A stretch of DNA of 64,000 bases from Crocodylus rhombifer. Taxonomy: Eukaryota > Chordata > Crocodylia > Crocodylidae. Location: assembly GCA_038503035.1 (NCBI GenBank), contig JAVSML010018932.1:62001-126000 (forward strand). The letters run 5' to 3'. Position 1 is the first letter of the stretch, and every line of letters begins with the position of its first letter. Below the pieces are notes generated by a model. That model was not told the origin of the DNA. It did not search any database and saw only the letters and a program-made list of their open reading frames with translations. Below, in pieces: positions 47,247 through 58,329 of this stretch. A program made the translations under genes and the position numbers.

Positions 47247-48118
47247 CATAGACATTAGGGCTGGAAGGGACCTCGGGAGATCATCGAGTCCAGCCCCCTG
47301 CCCAAAGGGCAGGAAGGCAGCTGGGGTCATAGGATCCCAGCAAGATAAGCATCCAATTTCCTCTTGAAGGTGTTCAATGTAGGCACTTGAACCACCTCCG
47401 CTGGCAGACTGTTCCAGACCTTGGGGGCTTGGACAGTAAAGAAATTCTTCCTTATGTCCAGCCTGAAACGGTCTTGCAGGAGTTTGTGACCGTTCGACCT
47501 CGTCATCCCTTGGGGCGCTCTGGTGAACAGATGTTCCCCCAGATCCTGGTGGTCACCCCTGATAAACTTGTAGGTGGCCATCAGATCACCCCTGAGCCTG
47601 CGCTTTTCCAGGCTAAAGAGTCCCATGGCTCTCAGCCTGTCATTGTAAGATCTGTTTTCCTGACCTCTGATCATGCGCGTAGCTCTCCTCTGGACTCTCT
47701 CAAGCTTCTCCACATCCTTTTTGAATTGTGGAGCCCAAAACTGGACGCAGTACTCCAGCTGCGGCCTCACCAAGGCTGAGTACAAGGGGAGAATGACGTC
47801 CCGGGATTTGCTCGAGAAGCATCTATGGATGCACGCCAGCATTTTGGTCGCTTTACTAGCCGCAGCATCGCATTGGAGGCTCACGTTCATCTTGTGGTCA
47901 ATGATGACCCCCAAGTCTTTTTCTTCTGTAGTGCTAACCAACGTAGCACTGCCGAGCCTATAAGGGTGCTGCAGGTTTTTCCTCCCAAGGTGGAGAACCT
48001 TGCATTTTTCGGTGTTAAACACCATGAGGTTCTCATCTGCCCATTTGCTGAGCTTGTCCAGGTCAGCCTGGATCACCCGCCTATCTTCTGGCGTGGATGC
48101 TTTGCCCCAAAGTTTGGT
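47247..48118 (-). mobile_element. CR1 LINE, young, 5'-truncated
   Basis: Reading from the minus strand, the copy begins just after the FADD box (TKLWGKAS at about 48,115) and runs without interruption through the rest of ORF2, its stop and the short 3' UTR to the tail at 47,247 ('catagacattagggctgg' on the plus strand). It keeps many CpG sites that older copies have lost. Unbroken frame and CpG retention make it the youngest CR1 in the window. Confidence 0.95.
47327..48076 (-). pseudogene. CR1 ORF2 C-terminal region, unbroken
   Basis: A 249-residue frame covers the thumb and C-terminal region of CR1 ORF2. It includes WADENLMVFNTEKCKVLHLG, LGVIIDHKMN, RPQLEYCVQFWAPQFKKD, VQRRATRMIRG and LFSLEKRRLRGDLMATYKFI, and stops at the natural end of ORF2. 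The frame stays open upstream of the first methionine as far as the truncation point. It lacks the catalytic RT motifs and the endonuclease, so it is a fragment despite having no lesion. Expression is not expected. Confidence 0.9.
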
Positions 48119-48957
48119 GTAATAACTCTAAAGTTAACAGTAAAAAGCTAAGGTAATCAAAACAAGGTTTTACCCCTGTACATTTTCCAGTAAAGTATAA
48201 ATTATTCAAATGTACTGTCTCTTCAAGAATTAAGTTGAGTAAAAATAAAAATTGCTCCTTAAATACAGGGTATGGCAATACACAAAAAAGTTTTTAAAAA
48301 TATGTTTCTGTTTAAAAGAATTAGAAGCAGCAGGTAAATAACTCATTAGCTGTATAGAAACAATGCTGCATTTCAGCAGTACCTTGGATTATGTATTAAG
48401 CTCTTAAATGAGCTTAGCATTATGTCTTTCATGATAGGCAGGCAAGCAGGAAGGCAGGTAGATAGATGTGTGTGTCTTAGAATGAACTACTGGTTTCAGA
48501 AGATTCTCTGCACTTGAACAAAGGATGTACTCATGGTTGTTTTCACTTTTTGCAAAGCTTTATTTAAGGATACTTGCAGAGGCAGGCGATAGAACAGAGC
48601 AGAGAGGATGGTCACCTCACATGGGCCTTAGGTGGTAGTCGCCACCTCACATGGTTCCCCTGGGCCCAGAGTGTCTCAATCCCGGGGATGCGATAGTCTG
48701 CACCGGGGCTCCACGCAAGTCGGAACTCTTGCCAGAGCTAAGGAACCCATTGTAACTTAAGAATGTACAACTTATATAGTCTGGAGTAAACATTGTTATC
48801 TCATACTGGCACACATGGCATTTGATATAAAATGTGTTACAATAGAGCCAGTATTGCACAATATAATTATAAAGTTCAAGTGTCACTCCCTAAAACAATG
48901 AGTTTCTCTTGAACCTGAGAGAAGTTCAAAACCTAAGTAGCTGAAGAAATGTCAAGA
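48119..48957. other. No recognised feature
   Basis: AT-rich DNA with no identified gene. A small patch of CpG-containing DNA at 48,640-48,725 was not identified. Confidence 0.5.
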
Positions 48958-49105
48958 GACATAGGTAGTCATGTTAGTCCAAGATCAAGCAGAAGAAAGG
49001 GTCAATTTGTACTTTGTAGACTAACTAAATTTGAGATAAATATAGCATAAGATTTTGTGAGCTGGAGTTCACTTAATCAGATGCTGTGAAAGGATGTACC
49101 CAGAT
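48958..49105 (-). repeat. Interspersed repeat of the gatgaag/cgaaagct type
   Basis: 'tagtcatgttagtcc', 'gtagactaactaaat', 'gcataagattttgtgagct' and 'cacttaatcagatgc' are the antisense, diverged form of a common reptile repeat (gcatc-gatgaagtg...agctcacgaaagctt...agtctaaggtgc). Related in plan to 21.4-21.7 kb. Confidence 0.5.
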
Positions 49106-49479
49106 CAACATGTAGACTGAAGAAAGAATGACGTGAAGTAATCACTGAAAATTAACATTCCCTATGGGTATGCTAAACATCCAGGTAAACAGACACTTGA
49201 TGACACACAAACTGGGCCCTCTAGGCAATGATAAATTTACATTTTAAAAGAAGGGACTTTGAAGAATAGCACCTGGCTATTCAGGCTATTACAGAAAGAA
49301 CATTTTTCACAATGGGAACATTAAGAAAGACACAGTACCCTTAGGATATTGGATTAGTAAACTTCATATCCGATAGAATGCAAGTATTTTCCTAGTTTTA
49401 ACTACCATGGTTTTACAGCTAATTTTTTGTGTCTTAAAAATTAAACTCAACTTATATACCATACCCCATCAAAAAATCA

Positions 49480-49830
49480 GGGATGGGGCTGGGCTCAGCA
49501 CTAGGCTAAAGTGGCCCCATCCCCTAAAAGCAGCAGTGCCTGGACTGCACCAGCACCACTCACAGGGGATGGGGTGGCACTAGCCAAGTGCTGATCTCGG
49601 CACTGCTCAGAGGTGGTGAGGCTGTGCTAGCCAAGTGCTGAGCCCAGCCCTGTCTCCTGTGAGTGGCACCAGGCTCACCATTTGGCAGCACCACTAGGAG
49701 CAGACAGGGTTCAGCATGCCTCTCACAGGTGATTGGGACAGGCTCAGCACTCAGCTGGCACAGCCCCATCCCCTGCATGTGGCACCAGGGGATGGAACTG
49801 CACCATCTGAATGCCCCAACTTATATACCA
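49480..49830. repeat. Imperfect minisatellite flanked by a direct repeat
   Basis: Words such as 'gccaagtgctga', 'ctcagcac', 'ggggatgg' and 'gagtggcacc' recur in both orientations over about 330 bp. The block is bracketed by 'caacttatataccat' at about 49,449 and 49,817. Confidence 0.6.
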
Positions 49831-49978
49831 TGACTATAAAAACCTTACCTTTCAAAATCAGAAAGCTGGGATTTCACTTATACAGTGTGAACCCCCGGTT
49901 TCCCAAGAGTCCAAAGGTGATGTATGCAAATTGCCAGATAAGAAACAAACTTAAACTTCAGGCTGAAATCAAGTCCTG

Positions 49979-50445
49979 GGGCCTTGTTACATAGTAATTT
50001 TGGGTGGCTTCTGGAGCTCTTAGCCCCTGGGTAGTGTCCACATTAACACTTTAAAGTGTTAACACTTTAAACCACTCACTATGCAGCTCAGAGTTACATC
50101 ACTCCAGGGCAGGATTATCTCTTTTCAGCAAAACCCAGCCCCTGTTCCATTAAGGTGTTGACACCCTCCATAGATATGCCACCCAAGTTGAAGTGTTCCA
50201 GTATCCCTGGATGCAGTGTCCCCTCACCCAATATCCTGTTTTTGTGTGGACAACCTTTTCACCTCCTGTTCATCAGCCCCGCCTCTTTTAACCAGGCATC
50301 TATTGGCAAGTCACACCTGTGCAGGCAGGGGACAGTCAGAGAAGGTTTCTAAACTAAAGGTGCGACTGCTCCGAACTCCAAGCTAACATTAACCCCATCG
50401 ACATTTGCATGGCTCATAGCATAAGGTATAACAAGGACCTTGGTC
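49979..50445. mobile_element. MITE-like element, ccttgtta TIR family
   Basis: The left end GGGGCCTTGTTACATAGTAA pairs with the right end read in reverse, AAGGTCCTTGTTATACC. The left sequence recurs at 53,647 and the right at 36,115 and 54,285. Near the left end lies 'aacactttaaagtgttaac', a short palindrome. At 50,105 'CAGGGCAGGATTATC' resembles the right TIR of the 16,450 hAT element and may be a fragment of one. No clear TSD. Confidence 0.5.
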
Positions 50446-50499
50446 TTTAGCTTTATCAGGGATAAAGGATGTCTTTGGGTCCTGCCCTCGGTCAGCAGA

Positions 50500-52480
50500 C
50501 TGGTTATCTTGGCTGAGTAGAGAAGTGGCAGGAGGCCTACATAGAAAGGACAAAATCAGGAGCTGCTTTCTAACTCATGCTCAGCTGCTGGTGCATGGAC
50601 CAGATTCAGATGGAGATCGGTGCCAGGTCCCAGGGCCTGATCCTGGCATGCAGGGCTCACTCCACCCTAAAGACTGCACATGCCTGCAGTTGCTCAGGCC
50701 AACAGCTGTGTGGAGGGGTGGGGGGATACTAAAGCATGCCCTCAGCTGCAGGGAAGCTGTGCTGGGGGGGATATGCCCAGCCTGGGCTGAACTGGCCAGA
50801 GCAGGGTTTATTTCCCTGCTCCTTGTCCCACTGGCTGGGCCCCAAGCTGGGTTTGCCAGGTGTTCCCCCCTTGCTGCTACAGTATTGGGCCACCAAGGCT
50901 CCTGAGGCAGAGCAGAGAGGGAGGGGGGTTATTTCTCCGGGCCCACCCTGACCCCCCTGCTTGGGGCAAATGGTGGAATAAGCCTCCTCTTTTTCCCTCT
51001 TCAGGATGCCAAAGGCAGGGGGAATACCCCCTATTCCTGCCCTTGCCTAAGTGGTCCTGGTGGTTGATGGCTGCTGCACTCCCACCCTGCCGCTGTAGCA
51101 GTGAGGGGGCAGGGCACTGGTGGAGACAGCAGCCCTTGTCATAGTGTCAGGGAGTGCAAGCCCCTTCCCAGAGGGGCATCCTGCTGTGTGGCAGGCAGAA
51201 GTCTGGTGGACTGTATGTGGCAGCACTGGCACCTGGAGAGGACCAGAGCCCCCTGCAGCACCGCTGCTGCACTCTGCAGCAGCTTCCTCACACTGCACTG
51301 CAGCCTGCTACTGGAAGAGGCTCATGCTTGGGGAAACTACAACCAAGGCTGCTGTCCCCGTCATGGTTGCTCCCCCTGACTTCAGTTGGGGCCAGATGCT
51401 GGTGGGCAGGCCCCCTTAGGCAGGGGGCAAGGAGTGGGATTATTCCTCCTTCTGCACTGCAATGGGGTCTGCCTACTCCAACTGCCACTGCCACCATTCC
51501 TGCTCACTTTGTGCCCAGGGGAAGTGATGGAATAAGCCCCCTCTGCTGGATGCCCAAGGGAGGGGGCTTATTTTGCTACTTGCCCTGGGCACAGAGTGAG
51601 CAGCAGTGGTCAGGGTGGGCAGACCCTTCTGTTGTGCCCCAGGGACAAAGGGGGAATAACTCTGCTGTCTGCCCTCCCAAGGGGCTCTTCTGGCTGGTGT
51701 CTGGTCCCATCCCCACCCAGCCGCTGGAGTGGTGAGGGGGGAGCAACTGTGATGTGGAAAGCAGCCCCTATCACAGTTTCTCAGAGTGTGAGCCTCTTTC
51801 TGGTGAGGAAGGCTGCTGCAGACCCTAGTGGTGGTGGCAGTTTGCAGGGCTCTGGCCTCCTCCAGGCCCCGGTGCTGCTGCATGCAGTCTGTTGCAGCTC
51901 TGCCAGCCCTGCAGTGGGGCTCGCCCACCTGGAAGGGGCTTGTACGCCCTGACACTATAGCAGGTGCTGCTTGCCCCATCAAGGGCCCTGCCTCCTTGCT
52001 GCTGCAGCAGCTGAGCGGGAGTGTAGTCAGACACTGGCTGGCAGGGCCCCTTAGGTGGGGGCAGGGATGGGGGTTATTCCTCCTCCCTCCAGTGTCTGGT
52101 GGAAAGGGCTTATTTCACTGCTTGCCCCAAGCAGGGAGCAAGTGGCAGTGGCTGCAGTCGGGGTGAGCAGACCTGGCTATGGTCCTCCCAGGGTAGAGGG
52201 AGGAATAACCTCCCTCCCTGCTCTCTGCCTCAGGGGCCCTGGTGGCCCATCACTGCAGCAGTGAGGGGGGAATGCCTTGCAAACAAGGCTCAGGTCCCTG
52301 CCAGTGGGACAGGGAGTGGGAAATTAAACCCCTCTCTGGCCAGATCCCCACCCCTGCCTGTTCCTGCTTGGTCTGTGGAGAAGAGGGGCAGGTCGAGCCC
52401 TGCTCCTCTGGAGCAGAGAGACCAGCCCAGAGAGCATGCTAGGGGACCCTGATTGAAGTTGAACCAGGATGAGGTCTGGA
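50500..52480. repeat. GC-rich array of direct and inverted subrepeats
   Basis: Segments with 'ggaataagcc(c/t)cctc' occur at about 50,973 and 51,531, and in inverted form at about 51,556. 'cccttaggcaggggg...attattcctcc' at about 51,412 recurs as 'ccccttaggtgggggc...gttattcctcc' at about 52,046. 'cagggagtgcaagccccttcc' at 51,148 returns inverted at about 51,930. The long frames on both strands arise from high GC and low stop frequency. No protein family is recognisable. Confidence 0.6.
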
Positions 52481-53646
52481 ACAGAGATTGCATCAACCAG
52501 TTTTAGCCAAATCAGTTAAGTCTGATACTACATTCAACCAGGTTTATCCTAAACAAGTTTCGGCCATTTTGAAACTGGTTTATGTGCACTGAATGTCTGT
52601 TCTGTTACATGTCTAAACTACTTTCTGATCACTTAAACTAGTTTATGTGTAATGTCTGCCCCTAGCCCAAGAGTCCTCATGTTGTCTTTAGTAGCAGATA
52701 TTAACAAACCCTTTTTTCCTTGACCAGCAGAAATGTTTGGGCAAAAGTGTTTTTGAATATGTAGTAGTGGCTAAAGACAATAAACAATAAAGCATCATTC
52801 TAGGGGATTGAATGTGATTAAGATACTCTGTTCACAGTCAGTTATAGGCTTTATGGTACAGTATGGATCTCTGTCCAATCACTCTTCATAATTAAATAGC
52901 TGTCTGGATCTTTATGGCTAAGTGATGCTCTCTAGGCAGTTCTTCACAAAAATTATGAGGTGGGCTCTGATTTGGCATCTGCTTAATAAATAAATAAAAG
53001 ATAATGAGCTGATATTTTTATCTCTTCTTCGGTTTTGACATGGCTTAAAGAATGGGAATTGATTCATTAATGGAGTGTTAGGAGTATATCTAAGAGTAGC
53101 TGAAAGCCTTTATAAAGTCTGTATGTATAACATCACTTTGTCATCCTGCTACATTGTTAACATGATTTAAAGTTCAATTTTTAAAAACTGAATGTCCAAT
53201 ATCTTATTTTGATCTCTATTACAGAAAGAGTATGTCTTTACCAATAGCTCTTATATTGGTTTTCTGCCACAGCTTTAGATACAGTACCTCTGCAAACAAA
53301 ACCTCTTAAAAAATTAATTGTGCATTCTATATGTCAAAAATAAAATGCAGTATTTAAACAACATTAATCAAAACACTTTATCTTTTTAAAGGGCTTCCCT
53401 AGATAATGGCAAAAGACAAGTAGAGCAGATTTACCTGTAAAATGCACCATATACCTAAGGGTTTATTAACACTTAACATGTGAGTTTTAGAACAACAATT
53501 ATTACAGAGAAATAATAGATAGATTTTCAACTGTACATTTCTGTTTACTTCCCATATTTAATTTCTTTTCTTTCTTTATTTCTTTGATTTGAATTCTGGA
53601 TTTTGCCTCTTATGTGATGGGTAAAGACATTTTTGCCTTGCTTGGA
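52481..53646. other. No recognised gene
   Basis: AT-rich DNA. The stretch to about 52,670 ends in 'aatgtctgcccctag', which may be the terminus of an element whose other end is near 50,030 ('gtgtccacattaac'), but the match is weak. Confidence 0.45.
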
Positions 53647-54290
53647 GCCTTGTTACACATTAATTCAAAAAGATCCTGGAGCTCTTAACTCATGAAACAA
53701 ATTTTAAGACTTCTTTAGCTGGCTTAAAATTATGCCACTCTAGATTAGATTTATTTCTGATCTGTGTCACCCAATTTGTGTTAAACTAACACCTTAGTGC
53801 AACCCCCCCATCCTCCTCTGCTTAGTTGTGACTGCCTGTGCTGTCTGTCCTAGGGGATCAAGAAGGGAATGTTTAACTTGCCTGCCCATCCATGGCTGCT
53901 GCCACCACTGCTGATCTCTGAGCTAGGCTCAGCCTAGAAAACAGCAGTAGCCCAGTACTCATGGTGGCAGTGGCCTGGCAGGCAAGTTAACCCTTCCCTG
54001 ACTGCTCCCCTGGGACAGACAGCAAAGGCAGCCACAAGTAAGTAATGTCCCGGGGGTGGAGGGAGGCAGAGGGGACCACAAAGGGTGTTGGGGGGGAGCC
54101 CTTGGTGCAGGGGGATCCAGGGGAACCCTCAGGAGCAGAGGGCAGGAGGGAAGCCTGGGAATGGTGGGGTGAATTTTTACCTTTCAGTCCTCCAGTCCCC
54201 TGCTGGCCTGACCATGTGATTGCTCCAAACCCAAGCTAGCACTAACCCCAATAAACATTTGAGCAGCTCACTGTAATACATAACAAGGCC
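53647..54290. mobile_element. MITE-like element, ccttgtta TIR family, second copy
   Basis: The left end GAGCCTTGTTACACATTAAT pairs with the right end in reverse, GGGCCTTGTTATGTATTAC. Left and right ends are homologous to those of 49,979-50,445; the interiors differ, here including a GC-rich middle. Non-coding, with no clear TSD. Confidence 0.5.
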
Positions 54291-54384
54291 CTTAGTCTTA
54301 TGATAATTAGATGGGTAGCCCATAGATCAGACATTTCTATTCTACAAGATCACTTTGTCACTTGAACTATCACATTGTTCCAAG

Positions 54385-55765
54385 TGTGGCAGGGCAGTGT
54401 TTGTGCCTGCCATGTTAAGGGCCTGAGATAGCAGCCAACAGGTGCCTGATGAGGGCAGCCATTTTGGACGTAGGGCTGCCCATATAAACAGGGCAGTTTT
54501 GCTGCTGGAGGCTAGGTAACAATATTGCCTGGCTTCAGGGCTGCTGGTGTTATCTGGAGGTAAGGGAAGAGCTGTAGGGGATGGTCAGGAGGCTCCTGGT
54601 CCTGGGTACAACCTAAAAATGCACCTGCCAATAGTGGGTGGCCTGGTGGGGCTCTCAGTGGTGTGGGAGCCCCCAGAAAATGCCAGGCCAGTTATCACCC
54701 CGCTGAAAAGTGGATAATGGCACCTTAACCCTAGCCTTCACCTTCAGGTAAGTTTACATTCCATCAGAGTTATTTGAGGGTGCAAACCCTAAGGAGGAGA
54801 ATGGGGGCCAGGTATGCCTGAAGCTGTCTGAGCCCTGCAGGGGTGTGAGACCGCATGAGGAAGAGCTGATGCCAAGTATGGCTGAGGCCACCTGAGCCCT
54901 GCAGGAGTGCAAGCCCCATGGAGAGTGGAGGACAGGTATGACTGAGGCTGCCTCCACCCTGTGGGGGTGTGATACCCTGAGAAGGAGAGTTTGGGGCCAG
55001 GTATGGCTGAGGGCACCCCCCCCCCAGAGCCCCAGTGAAGGGGACAGAGATCTGTAGCCCCAGGTGAGGGCTGGTGTGCTAGCCCCAATGAAGGGGCAAA
55101 GTTGTGGAGCCCCAGTGAGGGGGTAGCCCCAGTGAAGGGGGTTGAGATCAGTAGTCCTAAGTGAGGGGCAGAGTTGTGAAGCCCCAAGCAAAGGGAGTAG
55201 GCCCAGGTAAGTCTCTGGACACCTGAGGCCAAGATTTGGGCCAGGGACTGAGTGAATGGAGGGTTAAGCCCCAGAGCGAGAGAGGCAAGTCCTGACCCCA
55301 GTAAGTTCTCCACTGCTGAGAGGCAGAGTGTGGGTCAAATGTAACATCTGTAGTAGCACCATGACCTGCTGCCCCAGGGAGGGAGTGAGAGTCCCCTGTG
55401 AGACCCTGGGGCACCAGTCATGGTGTGAGGTACTCCAGCTCCCCACGCCGAGGAAGGGGGACCCAGAGAGAGTGTGGGGATAGTGAGGCCAGAGGTAGAG
55501 TGCTCCCTCAAGTGGCCCATGCTGGGGCCAGGACTGAGAAGGTCAAGAAGACCAGGTGTCCGCCATGAGGGGCACCCAGAGTCATGGGCCTAGGACTCTG
55601 CCTGGCCTTTGAGGTGAGGCCAGGGCCTGATTAGGGACCACACAGAAGAGAGGAGCCAGCTATGAGAAGCTCAGTAGCCTGGATGAAGGCAGTATAGGTC
55701 ACTGGAGCAGGGGGATCAAAGGAGGGTCCTATGAGGCAGATTCTGGAGCCTAGCGTGTGGCTGGT
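54385..55765 (+). mobile_element. LTR-like element, copy D, with internal minisatellite
   Basis: It opens TGTGGCAGGGCAGTG. A TATA box (CATATAAACAG, 54,481) lies about 97 bp in, aligning with that of copy C. The body has a tandem repeat with 'ggccaggtatggctga' and 'ctgagccctgcag' at 54,807, 54,871, 54,931 and 54,995 (period 60-64 bp). This passes into a shorter unit around 'agccccagtgaagggg'. The same words occur in copies A and C. The 3' end is not defined and no TSD was found. Confidence 0.6.
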
Positions 55766-56317
55766 ATGTTTGTTGCATCTTGATGCCATCTGTAAAAATT
55801 GAAACAAGTTTTAAATGTTTTGATATTTGGAAATTGTGCATCTTTTTTCAATTTTGTGACTGCATTGATAGCAGAAGAGGCAATGTACTATGGCTAATGC
55901 TTCATAAGTATTCCCATTCCGCTATTTGTTTTTCAATAACATTCTAACATTCTAGTTTTAAACTGGAATTCTTTATTTATGAACTATTTTTACTGTTACT
56001 TTTTTCTTCTCATAGTTTTAAATTCACCTGCTTTTTACAATTAACATGAAATGTTGAAAATCTCCCTTTTATAACTTGCTATTCAATGCCACATCTAAAA
56101 TAGCTAGTAGTTGAAAGTTGAAATAAGGAATTAAGAAACAATTCCCACTGAAAAGGACTGTTACATGTTCTCATGAAAACCGTTTTTAACATGAAAAAGT
56201 TAGTAACATCATGTATTGAGCAGGCAGGAAGAACAGAATTTTGTTGAGCTCATAAACTGTACTAGTAAATATGGATTCTCAGAATGAGCTTCTAATTTGC
56301 AATGGGAACACTTACAC
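55766..56317. other. No recognised feature
   Basis: AT-rich DNA without identifiable content. Confidence 0.55.
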
Positions 56318-56728
56318 CAGGGGCTGGCAATTATCTCAGGTAGAGGGCTGCTTAATGATTTTATTATTTATTTATTTTTTGGGTGAGTTGTCAAGGGCTG
56401 CATGTGTAGCCCTGCCCCTAGACAGGTGCCCCCCCTCTTGTCACCATCTTGGGACCAGAAGACCCACCCCCTAACCCCTGACCTTTGCTGCCAGAAGTTC
56501 CTCTCTTTGCCTCTGGGGATGACACCTTTTGGGAGGGAGGGTTGCCATCTTAGAACCTGAAAAAACAAAAAACAAATCGTACACTAAAAGTCAAATGCCT
56601 ACTATAACATATCTTAATTTTATTACAAAAAATATTTTTGTCATGATTTGGGTTTGTGTACTATAGAGGTGATAGTATAACTTAAAAATAAATTGTTAGT
56701 TTTGTACATTGTGGGTGTAGTGTGTGTG
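56318..56728. mobile_element. hAT-like element, left 0.4 kb only
   Basis: It opens CAGGGGCTGGCAATTATCTC and aligns with the first about 400 bp of the element at 24,056, sharing 'agggctgcttaatga', 'cttgggaccagaag' and 'ttaattttattacaaaaa'. At 56,729 it is replaced by LTR copy G2; the right end is not found in the window. Confidence 0.78.
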
Positions 56729-57395
56729 TGTAGCAGAACCCTCAGTTTTGGTTTTGTGGGGTGTTATTATTTTATTTTATTTTTTTTTAATGCATTCCCT
56801 TCCCTAACAATTTCTAACTTTTTCTTTCTGACTTCTCTATCCCTTACAAGTAGTTATTAGTAGTATTAGGTAAGCTAAATTCTTATATTCCCTTATGACA
56901 AGCCCCCCCCCCCCGCCCTTTATTTACTATATATATATTAATACTAGTGTACTATATATAGTATAATGTTTTGTTAGATTTGTATTGGTTTGGGTTTTTT
57001 TTACTGTTGTATTATTATCATTTTTGTATTGATTTTTATTGTTTCATATGGATATTGTATGGTTTTAGGCCTCTGTTTGTTGTTGTTGTTGTTCTTGTTT
57101 TTTTCCAAGTGACCCAAAATAATGTCGAGCTTCAATTTTGTATGTCAAGCATCCATCTTGTGTCCTTTGCCCAGGCATCCCCTGTGTTGCAACTGTGTGA
57201 CTCATGTACCCTTCCCATGTAAGTTTGTTCCCAGATGAATGGGAGTGATTGGGAATGACTGAAATACAATGGTAGCAGGGCTTTACTGAATGGCCTGTAA
57301 CAACTGGGCCATCACCTTGCATTGATTCATGCAGGAACCATGGACCTCACCCAGGAACAGAGACAAGAACCCAGCATTTGAAAGACAAAGGACCC
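56729..57395 (+). mobile_element. LTR-like element, copy G2, truncated
   Basis: It opens TGTAGCAGAACCCTC and aligns with 39,832-40,410. It contains a C12 run (56,903-56,914) and a TATATA palindrome near 56,930. The homology ends at 'catttgaaagacaaa', where CR1 begins. The TATA box and everything downstream seen in copy G1 are missing. Confidence 0.55.
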
Positions 57396-58179
57396 TGCAG
57401 AACCAGCAACATCAGTGATTTGGATGAGGGTGTGTTGAGCACCCTCTCCAAGTTTGCAGATGATACCAAATTATGGGGCAAAGCTAATATACCAGAGGGC
57501 AGGGAGCAGTTACAGGCTGACCTGGACAGGTTAGATCAATGGGCAGAATGTAATAGGATTCCACCTAGGAAGGAGGAATCCACAGCACACCTGCAGGTTG
57601 TGGGATGTCCTCCTCAGCAGCCCAGAGGCTGAGAGAGATTTGGAGTCATAGCCGACTCCAAGATGAACATGAGTCGTCAGTGCAACAAGGCCATCAACAA
57701 ATCCAGTCCCACGTTGTAGTGTATTAGCAGATGCATGACCAACAAACCAAGGGAGGTGATGCTCCCCCTCTATGCAGCACTAGTCGGGCCGCAGTTGGAA
57801 TACTGCGTCCAGTTCTGGGCGCTGCACTTCAAGAGGGACACGGAGGATCTGGAAAGGGTTCAGAGGAGGGCCACCCACATGACTAGTAGCCTCCATGAAA
57901 AAACCCTACAAGGAGAGGTTGAGAGAGCTGGATCTCTTCAGCCTATACAAAAGACAACTGAGGGGTGACCTTGTGGCCACCTATAAATTTATCAAGGGAG
58001 GACAGCAGGGAATTGGGGATGCACTGTTTTCCAGGGTGCTTCACAGAGTAACTAGGAATAATGGGTGCAAACTAGTGGAGAGTAGATTTAGGTTAGACAT
58101 TAGGAAGACATTTTTTTTTTTTACAATAAGGGTGGCCAGAGTCCGGAATGGGCTTCCAAGAGGTGGTGATGTCACCTAA
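57378..58179 (+). pseudogene. CR1 ORF2 RT fragment, three frames
   Basis: Frames at 57,378-57,632, 57,735-57,968 and 57,895-58,179 carry [12 protein letters not shown] with the catalytic aspartates intact, then MLPLYAALVGPQLEYCVQFW and VQRRATHM, then ERLRELDLFSLYKRQLRGDL and FRLDIRKT. Deletions near 57,565 and frameshifts near 57,640 and 57,890 separate them. Non-functional. Confidence 0.9.
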
Positions 58180-58312
58180 CATGGAGGCCTTCAAGAGGAG
58201 ACTTGACAGTCACCTGGCTGGGTCATCTGAATTCAGTTCTTTTTCCTGCCAGGGGCAGGGGGTCGGACACAATGATCCATTCAGTCCCTTCAGACTTTAG
58301 AATCTATGAATC
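57400..58312 (+). mobile_element. CR1 LINE, 5'-truncated, frameshifted
   Basis: It begins at the ISDLDEGV motif of the RT, keeps FADDTKLWG, passes through the thumb and C-terminal region with several frameshifts, has a T-rich run near 58,112, and ends with the tail 'aatctatgaatcat' at about 58,312. Confidence 0.93.
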
Positions 58313-58329
58313 ATGGTGTTTACTGCAAA

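Noticed and set aside
51154..51735. 193-residue frame and several overlapping frames on both strands
   Set aside because: The region is a GC-rich repeat array with few stop codons in any frame; no domain is visible.
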